The position numbers were made by a program, and so were the translations under genes. This document shows positions 10,954-18,253 of a stretch of 22,500 nt of DNA, in pieces. Origin of the DNA: Paulinella micropora (taxonomy: Eukaryota > Cercozoa > Imbricatea > Euglyphida > Paulinellidae); the NCBI GenBank assembly GCA_019918135.1, contig WBZZ01001322.1, forward strand, positions 65,001 to 87,500, given 5' to 3'. Position 1 is the stretch's first letter; each line of letters starts with the position of its first letter. The notes under the pieces were generated by a model. That model was not told where the DNA came from. It saw only the letters and a program-made list of their open reading frames with translations, and did no database searches.

Positions 10954-11544
10954 CTATCCAATCATGCGCGCGTTTCCGGCCTCGTGGATGGTGGTCCAGC
11001 CGCGCACGGAGCCATTCTCGCGATCGAGGGTAGAAACTGCAGGGATAGCCGCCCATTGTTGGTCACGAAGCTTGGCCGATTGATATTGTTCTACGAAAGC
11101 TGCCACTTGCATACAGCCTTCCCACCCGTTGCCGTACGTGCACCTGAGCTCCGTAAGCCATAGCAACATGTTGGCGCCGTTTGCGCCCCAGTCGGCAGGC
11201 GGGTTGTCGCCGGCGGCGCAGTTCTTTTTGCGGAAATCTGCTCCATACACTGCCTGGATCTCCGCGGGTGTACCGACGAGCAGGACCGCTCCTTTGTACC
11301 AAGGAGCCAGCGAGTTCTGCGACAGGCGCTGTGCCACCTCCTTCATCTGGCCGATGGTGCCTGCCCCGGCGCCCGCGCCCGCGGCCGACAGGGCCGAGTA
11401 GATGATCGAACTGGTAGCGAGACTGTCGGTTTGGATAATCGGCCGGGTCTCGGTACCATGCTCGACTTGGTTGGCCTGGGCGGCCGACGACTTCTCTTCG
11501 CCAGTGTTAACTAGCGGCACGACAGGGCCTCGGTGTCCGCTCAT
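10954..11544 (-). CDS. Hypothetical protein, 196 aa
   Basis: The ORF is intact. The N-terminal 35 residues are polar. A helical Ala/Gly segment follows (IIYSALSAAGAGAGAGTIGQ), then a compact domain with WYKGAVLLVGTPAEIQAVYG, DWGANGANMLLWLTELRC and GWEGCMQVAAFVEQYQSAK. It has several Trp and Cys residues but no motif I can assign. It could be a minor capsid or penton candidate by position only; no jelly-roll signature is visible by eye. Its start is followed on the upstream side by a conserved intergenic motif. Confidence 0.65.
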   Translation of the reverse strand: MSGHRGPVVPLVNTGEEKSSAAQANQVEHGTETRPIIQTDSLATSSIIYSALSAAGAGAGAGTIGQMKEVAQRLSQNSLAPWYKGAVLLVGTPAEIQAVYGADFRKKNCAAGDNPPADWGANGANMLLWLTELRCTYGNGWEGCMQVAAFVEQYQSAKLRDQQWAAIPAVSTLDRENGSVRGWTTIHEAGNARMIG

Positions 11545-11561
11545 TTGTTAGTATAGTTAAT

Positions 11562-11582
11562 CTGCCCGACAAGAAAAAAAAA
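11562..11582 (-). promoter_or_regulatory. Conserved intergenic motif, copy 1
   Basis: On the minus strand this reads nine T, then CTTGTCGGGCAG, ending 17 bp before the ATG at 11544, with TTAA-type AT sequence beside it. The same arrangement occurs at 14442-14460. It is probably a promoter or a transcript-end element. Confidence 0.45.
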
Positions 11583-11603
11583 TTAATTATTTGCCGCCGC
11601 CAA

Positions 11604-11834
11604 TCAGGCTTGTTCAGGTGTTACTTCCAACAAGATGGTGGCATCGGCAATAGCCGGTTGCTTAAACACTTTCTCAAAGGGCGCTTCGGCCACAGTAGTC
11701 TGCAGGACCTCTATGACCTTTTTTTCTGCGTCCTCTTGCTGTCGGCGTTTCTGTCCCGCGACGCGCGCCTGTGTCTCGTTGACTTTGCCCAAGGCCAGGG
11801 CCAAGGTCGGGTCGAAGAAGGCCAGGTGTTGCAT
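11604..11834 (-). CDS. Small helical protein, 76 aa
   Basis: The ORF is intact with an ATG at 11834. The product is charged and helical (KVNETQARVAGQKRRQQEDAEK followed by a Val/Ala/Pro-rich tail) and could form a coiled coil. It has no membrane segment and no known motif. It lies between the large coiled-coil gene and the 196-residue gene on the same strand. An AT-rich gap (ATTAATTAGTGG on the minus strand) precedes its start. Confidence 0.55.
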   Translation of the reverse strand: MQHLAFFDPTLALALGKVNETQARVAGQKRRQQEDAEKKVIEVLQTTVAEAPFEKVFKQPAIADATILLEVTPEQA

Positions 11835-11956
11835 ACTGTTGTTATTATTATTGATTGTCCACTAATTAATTTTTTTTCAGGGCGCTGCTCCATACGGTGC
11901 GACTTCTTTGCCGACAGAGGGCACGAGCGCGCTGCTGTGAGCAGGCTTCTTACTTT

Positions 11957-13888
11957 TCACGCCCGCCCTCCGCTGCCGTTCTCGTTTTTTCTGCAATTGC
12001 GCGTTGTTCTTGGCGCCCGTTCCCTGCTTTTTTCTACGAACTTCAGGTTCTTTGCTCGCCTCGCCTGGTTAGTCAGCTGTGTAACCAGCTTGTTGTTTGC
12101 TTGCTTCAGCGCGTGGATGAAAGCTTTGGCTTGTTCGGTCAGCACGAGACCGCTGCTGATGGCCGTGAGCTCGTCCTCTGGCACCGGCTCTTTCGCTTGC
12201 TTGTAGGGCACGAAGAACATCTGTGCCAGCTCCCGCGAAATGTTCTTGTTGCCTGCTTTGTCGACCACGCGCTGCAGTTTGGGCACGCTGACGGCCGCCA
12301 GCTTCTTTTTGCCGTAGGGCACCAGCTGCTGCTCGTCTTCCACCGACTTGCGCCATTCAAGGGCCGTCAGTTCCTTCTTGGCTGGGTCCTGCTCTGCGTG
12401 GTACTCGATGAACAGGGCCTTGGACGCCTTCTCTGCGTCTTCAAATTGTTTCTTTTTGCGCTCATGCTCCTCTTTGTTAGCCGTGTTCATTTTTTTCTTC
12501 TCGTTCATCTCTCTCAGGAGAAAGTCCACGTCGTCGTCAGTGTCGTTGTCGTTGCCGCTGCCTTCCTCTTCGTCCTCCATGTCGTCGGAAGCGACTTCCT
12601 CCACCGCGCCGTCGTCTTCGTCGTCCAGGTCGGCGAGTTCGTGCTCGTCCCAGCTGCCGGGGTCCTTGAGCCCTTTCCCTGCGTACATCCGCAGGTGGTC
12701 ACGCAGAGTCTGTACGCCCTTGCGGTCTTGGTCCGACAGTCCTTGCTTGCCCAGGACCCGCGAAAGCTAGGCTTTTGCGTCATTGACCGCCTTCACGATT
12801 GTGATCTTGTTGTCGTGGGCCACTGCTCGATTGAGGCAGTGTACATCCGAGCGATCCCTTGGAAAGAGGCCTCCGGGTTCTCCTGGATCAGGGCCCGCAG
12901 CTTGTCCAGCTGGATAACCTCGACAGGAGCCGCACCCGCTGCAGCCGGCGGCGGTGCCTGTAGCAGGAGTCGCCCGAGCTCACGGGAGGCCTCGATTCTT
13001 TGGGCGGGCGCCTGCCCGTTGTTCTTGTATTGCAGCATGAGCCGCCGGGCTTCGCCCTGGATGCGCGAAACATTGTCCTGTGCCTTCTTCTGGTCCGCCG
13101 CGATCTGCAGCGCGGCCTTGGCGTCTTTTTGCGTCTTTTCCATCGCAGCCGCGTTTTGCATTTGTGCCGCCGCGAGCTTCGCCTGTCGATTGGCTTCTTC
13201 GATCTGAGCCTGCGTCCGCTGCGCCACTTTCTGTTCGTTGAGTTTCTTTTCGGTGTCTGCCTTGACTTTTGCGATTTCCTGCGCGGACTGGACGTTTGCT
13301 TCCAACAGATTGGACTTCACTTCGTTTGTCTGCTCGATTCGAACCTGCTTGAGCTTGGCCTGTGCGGCCTGGTTCTTGGCCACCAGCTGTAACTGGGCTA
13401 TGCGCTCCTGTTCCTTGGCCAGCGTGACCAGCTCCGCCGCGTTCTTCTCTTCCTGCAGCCTCGCCCTGTTGGCAGCCTCGACCTCTTTTTGTTTCTTGAC
13501 TCTCTTGGCCTGTGCGCGCATCTGTGCGAGTTGGGCCTCTATCACTTGCTGCCGTTGTGACGCCTCGATCTGTCTCTTGTGCTCCTCGAACTCCTGTAGT
13601 GCTTCTTGTCGCTTAAGCTCCTCGTGCGCGGCGTCTTCTTGTTTCTTGCGTTCAAAGGCCGCCGTTCTTTCCTGCAGCTTTTTTAACTCCTGGCCCACGC
13701 CCTCCGGGCCGTCGCCAGCTGGCGCTAGCTCTTCTTCTTGGTCTGCCGCGGGTGGCAGTTCTTGTTGCTCCGCCGCCTTAGCTTCCTCGCCCTTGCCCTC
13801 GACGCCATCCTCGACTTCTCCACCATTCTCTCGTGCCTCTTCTTCTTCTTCTTCTTCTTCTTCTTCTTCTTCTTCTTCTTCTTCTTCT

Positions 13889-13920
<32 letters not shown>

Positions 13921-14426
13921 GCCGTCGCCCATCCCTGGCTGGTCGCCTTCTCCCTCTTGCGCCTTCTCTTCCTTCTTCTGTTCTGCAGCCGCCGGCGCCG
14001 GCTTCTTCTGCTCTGCAGCCGCCGGCGCCGGCTTCTTCTGCTCTGCAGCCGCCGGCGCCGGCTTCTTCTGCTCTGCAGCCGCCGGCGCCGGCTTCTTCTG
14101 CTCTGCAGCCGCCGGCGCCGGCTTCTTGTGCTCTGCAGCCGCCGGTGCTGGCTTCGCTTCCTCCTTCTTCTTCTCTGCGGCCGCCGGCGTGGCTGGTTCC
14201 GGTTCCCCTGCTGCAGCCGCCGCTGGCTCCTCGAACAGTTCCAGCTCGAACGCCTCTGCCGGCCCGGGTGGTAGGCCTGCCTCATGAGCGCCTGGGCCTT
14301 AGCCAAATTCCCGAACAGGCCGCTGTTGTTCTGGCTCTTTTGTTTGAACGGCAGGGGCCGGTTGTCGAAGAACCGCTCGTTGGGCCGGCCCGTCCAGCTA
14401 CCGCCGACCGCCTTCTTGACGTACAT
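11957..14426 (-). CDS. Large coiled-coil structural-type protein, about 820 aa (two frame shifts and one stop)
   Basis: Three frames read as one protein. The N-terminus (ATG at 14426) has a compact motif with NERFFDNRPLPFKQ. After a one-base shift near 14260 it continues through an Ala/Pro region, six copies of EQKKPAPAAA, and a run of about 27 Glu. A long Gln/Ala/Lys/Glu coiled coil follows (about 13700-13040), then a globular part with EVIQLDKLRALIQENPEASF. A second shift lies near 12825, and a lone in-frame TAG at about 12768-12770 interrupts the part that continues as LSRVLGKQGLSDQDRKG. The C-terminal 240 residues (11957-12688) have an acidic stretch and end in a basic tail. Size, repeats and coiled coil suggest a scaffold, tegument-like or internal virion protein. 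No enzyme motif is present. The breaks may be read errors or decay. Confidence 0.65.
13837..13920. repeat. TTC/GAA microsatellite encoding poly-Glu
   Basis: A run of about 27 TTC triplets gives poly-Glu on the minus strand in frame with the large coiled-coil gene. The plus-strand poly-Ser reading is a shadow. Confidence 0.9.
13979..14158. repeat. Six 30-bp coding tandem repeats
   Basis: Six 30-bp units (core GCAGCCGCCGGCGCCGGCTT) encode (EQKKPAPAAA)n on the minus strand. The copies are almost identical, so the expansion is recent. The last copy, near 14130-14158, has diverged. Confidence 0.9.
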
Positions 14427-14441
14427 ACGTTTTTTTAATTA

Positions 14442-14460
14442 GCCTGACAGGAAAAAAAAA
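14442..14460 (-). promoter_or_regulatory. Conserved intergenic motif, copy 2
   Basis: On the minus strand this is nine T then CCTGTCAGGC followed by TAATTAA, 15 bp before the ATG at 14426 and just after the stop of the gene to its right. It matches copy 1 at 11562-11582. Confidence 0.45.
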
Positions 14461-14463
14461 TCA

Positions 14464-15314
14464 TCACTTGAGCGCCTCGTCTATGATCTTCTTCCTGGTC
14501 ACCAGCCTGGTCTTTTTCTTTCTTATGGCTTCCGTCTCGTCCGACTTGCCGTGAAGGTCTTCCTCTTTCTTGATTTGCGCCTCGAGCTCGGTTATCGCTT
14601 CGCCCAGCTTGTGGGACCAGGCCCTCAGTTTCTCTTCTTGTTTAGGAGTCTTGTTCTCTTGGTACGCTGCTACTTGGTGTACAGCCTCGTGTGTCTTCAG
14701 GTCGGCTTTCTTGAGCGCGGTGCCCTTCTTGAGCTGGTCCATCACCGTGGGGTTCTCGGCTTTTTTTTCTCTTCAGCTGTCTTTTTAGCGGCCGCGTGCG
14801 CCGCCGTGTCGACTTTCTTGAGCTTACTGCCCGCCTTGACGGCTTGATTAATCGCGTCTTGCGGGTCTGTCGGGGCCGCCTTTTGCTTTTGGTCGACTTT
14901 CTTGAGCTTCTTGCCTGCCTTGACGGATTGCATCAGCTCGTCGTGTGGGTCTATCGAAGCAGCCTTGTTGTCGCTAGACGCATCAGCGGCAGCTTTTGCG
15001 CCCGTGTCGGCTGGCTGGGCCTTTCTTGTGTCTATGTCGGCCGGTAGCGGCGGAGCGACGGGGATTGGTTTGCCGGTCGCCAACAGCGGCGGAGCGGTTG
15101 GAATTGGCAAGCCCGTGCCGGCAGCAGCGGCAGCAGGCGCAACAGCGTCCAGCACGGCCGAGAGCTGCGGGTTAGCATATCGCATGATATGCCTGGTCTT
15201 GGCTGCCATCTCGGCCGAAGCGCCGCCGACAAAGCCGGTGCGCTGCTTCTTGAAGGGAATCGGCGCATCGCTGGCAAAGGCGCGGCCGGCGTGCCTCTTG
15301 CGCCAGGGCTTCAT
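14464..15314 (-). CDS. Basic repeat protein, about 283 aa (one frame shift in an A8 run)
   Basis: The first frame starts at ATG 15314 (MKPWRKRHAGRAF) and the second runs to the stop at 14464. They meet at an A8 run (about 14763-14770), where one more A would give a continuous gene. Continuity is supported by an internal repeat of about 28 residues, present twice before the break (QSVKAGKKLKKVD, QAVKAGSKLKKVD) and once after it (DQLKKGTALKKAD). The N-terminus carries ASDAPIPFKKQ, resembling the N-terminus of the large coiled-coil protein next to it. The middle is Ala/Pro-rich and the C-terminus is a charged helix ending in RKKTRLVTRKKIIDEALK. It is a likely DNA-binding or core protein of the virion, by composition only. 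Confidence 0.65.
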
Positions 15315-15367
15315 GTTTCCTTCTCTCACATCTGTGCAACGAAATTAAAATAATAATAATAATAATC

Positions 15368-15511
15368 TCACTTGCCCTTCTTGACAACGTCCGCCGGCTT
15401 CTTCTTCTTGGGCTTCTTTGCCTTCTTGGCAGCCAGCGCGGCCTCCACTTCCGCCTTGGCTGGTTCGGCCTGGTTGACTAGCAAGCGCGTCCTGTCGGTG
15501 ATCAGCGGCAT
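15368..15511 (-). CDS. Lys-rich 47-aa protein
   Basis: The ORF runs from the ATG at 15511 to TGA at 15368. The N-terminal third is neutral (MPLITDRTRLLVNQ), then an Ala/Glu helix, then a cluster of Lys, Ala and Pro (KKAKKPKKKK) and a basic end. High GC at third positions and position between the divergent promoter and the next gene support it. The composition is like small core or histone-tail-like nucleic-acid-binding peptides of DNA viruses. Function is inferred from composition only. Confidence 0.55.
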   Translation of the reverse strand: MPLITDRTRLLVNQAEPAKAEVEAALAAKKAKKPKKKKPADVVKKGK

Positions 15512-15546
15512 CTTTTTTTTTCTTTAGCAGGAGAAGTTTAAAAAAA
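15512..15546. promoter_or_regulatory. Divergent promoter gap between minus and plus gene blocks
   Basis: Only 35 bp separate the start codons at 15511 (minus) and 15547 (plus). The gap holds a T-run followed by CTTTAGCAGGAGAAG and an A-run directly before the plus ATG. Both transcripts must start within or very near it. Confidence 0.6.
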
Positions 15547-16992
15547 ATGATGCAGCAGCAGCAGCCGGAAGGCCCGGTCGAACGGCTGCCGGAGCCGGAA
15601 CAGCAGCTCCGCGAGAAGACAATCGAAGAGAAGATACTCGACTATGTCGACAAGCAGAAAGACAAGGGCAAGAAGAAGAAGAGGAAGAAGGAGCAGCCAA
15701 CAGAGCAGCTGCAGCCGACCGAGTTCAAGCGGAACATCGAAGTCTTCTACCCGCGCGAAAAGGGAGCGGGGCAATTGTTCGTTTTAGTGGGAAAGTCGGA
15801 GCGCGGCAAGACCCATTTCCTGAAATGGCTCTTGTACAGCCTGTGCGCGCGCAAAAAAGACCCTTTCCAGTACGGCCTAACCAAGTTTAAGAACAGCTTT
15901 TCGTTCCACTTTGCGAGCGAGCAGTTTTGCAAGATCTACGAAGGGTTTCGACTCGATATTTTGCAGACCTACGTAGAAAACCTCAAAAAAAGGTTTTTAG
16001 CCAACAAGTACCTGGAGCCGAGCTTCATTGTATTTGACGACTTGGTCGGCATCATTGATAGCACAGATCGATGGATGCAGAACTTCTTCGGGACATACCG
16101 ACGTTATGTAAGACATTTTGCGTTGCTTTGTTTTGCAAAAACGATGCGTGTGTGTGCATGTCAGAACATCACGATTTTCATCGCGGTAAGTACAGTCACG
16201 CGCCTGTCATTTCTAAGTGTTCGTATCTGTTCAGGTACAGTACTTGACGGGCAGGAATTCTGTTAGTCGCATTAATGCGCGAACAGACGTCGCATTGCAT
16301 CATGTTTAACAGCAAGGTGCAGAGAACGCTCAACAACCTTTGGGAGGTAAAAAAGCCCCAAACCAAGACTGTGCACGCACGGATTGCATTTGTTTTTAGA
16401 ATTATGGTCAGTTTTTCCCCAAAAAAGAGTTCTTTGCGCACTTGTCCAACGCAACAGACGAGCGCCACGTCGGGACACGGCACGCGGCCTGTGTGTACCA
16501 CGAGCACATCGACTGGCTCGAGTACACAAGTCCTGGCTCGCACCCGCTTCGTTGCCAGATGGCGAGGTCATCCTGCGCGGGCCTGACCCGCCTAAGCCGC
16601 CTAGCCGCGCTGACATCCAGAAGCAGGAACGCCTGAAACAGTTGGCGTACCGCGCGCCGAGCTGGCTGCCTTCTTCGCTCAAGGGCATGTCGCGCCAAGA
16701 GCGAGAAATGATGCAGCGCATGCTCTTTTACGGCGACCGTGCGAGACAGCGCCTGAAAAAGGACGGAAAGACCATGGCCCAACGCGACAAAGAGATACTC
16801 CAGAAGCTGGACCAGCAAACCCGAGACGCCGAGAAGTTGGCGGCAGAGCGGTTTGCGCAGCAGAACCAGCTACAGCCTGCGCCGTTCAAGTCCAAGTTCG
16901 TGTACACCAACGCGGGCACAACAGTCAAGGCGCTCGCGCCGCCCATTGATGGCGACGACGATGACTACGTGCCGCCGTTAGCAGTCTTCTAA
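15547..16992 (+). CDS. A32/FtsK-HerA-type genome-packaging ATPase, with introns
   Basis: This is the motor that packages DNA into the capsid. Exon 1 (15547-16107) has a disordered Lys-rich N-terminus, then Walker A GKSERGKT (residues 82-89) and Walker B FIVFDDLVG (160-168). Three introns follow: 16108-16164, 16186-16234 and 16347-16399. Removing them brings NITIFIA next to VQYLTGRNSVSRINA, the conserved segment that follows Walker B in this family. Exon 3 (16235-16346) needs a one-base shift between about 16280 and 16310, ending with RTLNNLWE. Exon 4 starts NYGQFFPKKEFF, and its first frame runs through HAACVYHEHIDWLEYTSPG. A further shift near 16500-16560 (or a fourth short intron) leads into a helical C-terminal part to 16992. 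That C-terminal part is longer than usual and might be a separate gene from ATG 16687. Family assignment is firm; the 3' structure is not. Confidence 0.8.
16108..16164 (+). other. Intron 1 of the packaging ATPase, 57 nt
   Basis: GTAAGA donor and TGTCAG acceptor, phase 0 after a Tyr codon. It is 57 nt and has no in-frame stop, so the open frame hides it. The translated insert separates two conserved blocks of the ATPase. Confidence 0.75.
16186..16234 (+). other. Intron 2 of the packaging ATPase, 49 nt
   Basis: Consensus donor GTAAGT, TTCTAAG as a possible branch point, acceptor TGTTCAG. It is phase 0 between the NITIFIA and VQYLTG segments. Confidence 0.85.
16347..16399 (+). other. Intron 3 of the packaging ATPase, 53 nt
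   Basis: Donor GTAAAA after NLWE, acceptor TTTGTTTTTAG. Phase 0. Joining gives LWE followed by NYGQFF, as expected at this point in related ATPases. Confidence 0.75.
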
Positions 16993-17013
16993 AAAAACAA
17001 AAGTTCTGGCATG

Positions 17014-17023
17014 TATATTAAAA
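17014..17023 (+). promoter_or_regulatory. TATA-like promoter of the F-box-like gene
   Basis: TATATTAAAA lies 16 bp before the ATG at 17039, in the short gap after the ATPase stop at 16992. The leader AGAGAGAAAGGGCCAG is purine-rich. Confidence 0.5.
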
Positions 17024-17038
17024 GAGAGAAAGGGCCAG

Positions 17039-17617
17039 ATGCTACTAGCCGCGCTGCCGGCCGACCTCTTGGTGGAGGTGCTGTCTTATCTCCGAGTCGG
17101 CGAGGTCGCACACACGATCCGATACCTTAAAACGCACACGGATCGGTTTGCGCGCGGCCGGTGGAAACGGCGCAAAGTGCAGAACGGAGAGCTGGCCGGT
17201 TTGCACAAGTTCTTGAACACTACTTTCAACTTCAACGCCAAGTCGCTGCCGCGCCTCATCAGCAACGTGGTGCGCAAGAGCGCGCACACCTGCTTTGACT
17301 GCTGCCAGAGAAAGACCATCGAAGGCTACGGCAACTACTGCTTTGTGCATCACAACCGCCACCGTCTGATCACGCCCTTTGCCGCCTGTCGACGCATGGG
17401 GCGGACGTCTTTCCCTGTGCCCAAGACCACCCGCGAACCAGTCATAGCCGTGGCCTATATACCGGCTTACCGCTTCCGGCAAGCATACGAGGACGCGGGC
17501 TGGCCGGTGGTGGAAGCTGGCAAGTGGACAACTTACCTGTGGCTGGCTGGAGCCGAAGAGACAGCGGCCCGTTTTCTGCCTCGTTTCAACAAGGCGCTGT
17601 ACATTACGGATTTTTAA
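17039..17617 (+). CDS. F-box-like protein with Cys/His cluster, 192 aa
   Basis: The ORF is intact with high GC at third positions. Residues 5-20 (ALPADLLVEVLSYLRV) fit the start of an F-box, the roughly 45-residue domain that docks on Skp1 of SCF ubiquitin ligases. The rest of an F-box is less clear. Residues about 83-110 hold a possible zinc site: CFDCC, then C and HH (YCFVHHNRH). The C-terminal half is a globular domain with PVIAVAYIPAYRFRQAYEDAG. It sits between the ATPase and the Cys-rich gene, with its own TATA-like element. F-box proteins are known in several protist and animal DNA viruses, where they redirect host ubiquitination. That role is inference here; no substrate-binding repeats are visible. 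Confidence 0.55.
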   Translation: MLLAALPADLLVEVLSYLRVGEVAHTIRYLKTHTDRFARGRWKRRKVQNGELAGLHKFLNTTFNFNAKSLPRLISNVVRKSAHTCFDCCQRKTIEGYGNYCFVHHNRHRLITPFAACRRMGRTSFPVPKTTREPVIAVAYIPAYRFRQAYEDAGWPVVEAGKWTTYLWLAGAEETAARFLPRFNKALYITDF

Positions 17618-17652
17618 ATATTCTTCTGTCAATCGTTTTAACAAAAAACGAA

Positions 17653-18036
17653 ATGCTCTGGGAAGCTGCCAAGTTCATTTTCTCCTTGCCTGTCCTGTTC
17701 TTCGTAAGTCAGAACAGGGGTCAGGAGCTCGAAAGGAGGCATTGTATCTTCTTCGGTAACGGCAACTGCACCAACTGTCTCGTCCAGCTGGAACGCGCTT
17801 GTTGTGTCTGGAGCGAGCTCAGCAAGGGATGCAAATCCGTCGCGGACGCCCTGCAGATCGCTCACGACAGCGGCGACGCTTGGTACAAGGGGCTGGTCAC
17901 TGACCCTAGCCGGTGCCCGTCGCGAGCGTGCGCCCCAGTCAGTCGCGAATTGTGTCACCACTTCGGCCGCCACCTCTGGACCCACGAGCCGACGCGCTGC
18001 CCGCGCTGTTTCGGGAATTTGAATCTCGAAATGTGA
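17653..18036 (+). CDS. Cys-rich protein, 127 aa
   Basis: The ATG at 17653 follows the F-box-like stop by 35 bp. The plus frame has strong C/G bias at third positions; the overlapping minus frame (17638-18093) does not, so I choose the plus strand. The N-terminus is hydrophobic (AAKFIFSLPVLFFV, about residues 5-18) and could be a signal or anchor. Cysteines occur as NCTNC (about 39-43), ACC, SKGC, RCPSRAC and a final CPRC, suggesting metal binding or disulfides. A GTAAGT follows the hydrophobic segment, but no acceptor in a sensible position suggests splicing. No family is recognised. Confidence 0.55.
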   Translation: MLWEAAKFIFSLPVLFFVSQNRGQELERRHCIFFGNGNCTNCLVQLERACCVWSELSKGCKSVADALQIAHDSGDAWYKGLVTDPSRCPSRACAPVSRELCHHFGRHLWTHEPTRCPRCFGNLNLEM

Positions 18037-18207
18037 CCGTTGGTTACGCGCCAGGGGCGCAAGACGAGGTGCCTGCGAATTCGTTCCGCGCAACGGCTAG
18101 GAGTCAAAAAAGGAAACGTTTCCCGGCAAAATCAATAAGCGAAATTCTCCCGTCTCCGGTTTCTCGGCATGGTTTGGCGTGGCTCATCTTTTTGTTTCTT
18201 TCCACGT

Positions 18208-18228
18208 TCGACTTTCAATAAAAGTCGA
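18208..18228. terminator. Hairpin with AATAAA between convergent genes
   Basis: TCGACTTT and AAAGTCGA are perfect 8-bp arms around a 5-nt loop (CAATA). AATAAA (18217-18222) spans the loop and right arm on the plus strand. It lies in the gap between the plus gene ending at 18036 and the minus gene ending at 18254, the right place to end both transcripts. Confidence 0.55.
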
Positions 18229-18253
18229 GTTCTGAGCTTTTAATTATTGAATC

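Noticed and set aside
11897..13207. Plus-strand ORF of 436 codons
   Set aside because: It is antisense to the coiled-coil gene; its Leu/Val/Phe/Cys-rich composition is typical of the complement of a Lys/Glu/Gln coiled coil.
13238..14287. Plus-strand ORFs rich in Ser, Cys and Ala (SAAAGAGFFC repeats)
   Set aside because: They are shadows of the (EQKKPAPAAA)n and poly-Glu coding repeats on the minus strand.
17638..18093. Minus-strand ORF of 151 codons
   Set aside because: It overlaps the plus-strand Cys-rich gene, whose third positions show the GC bias of the block while this frame does not.
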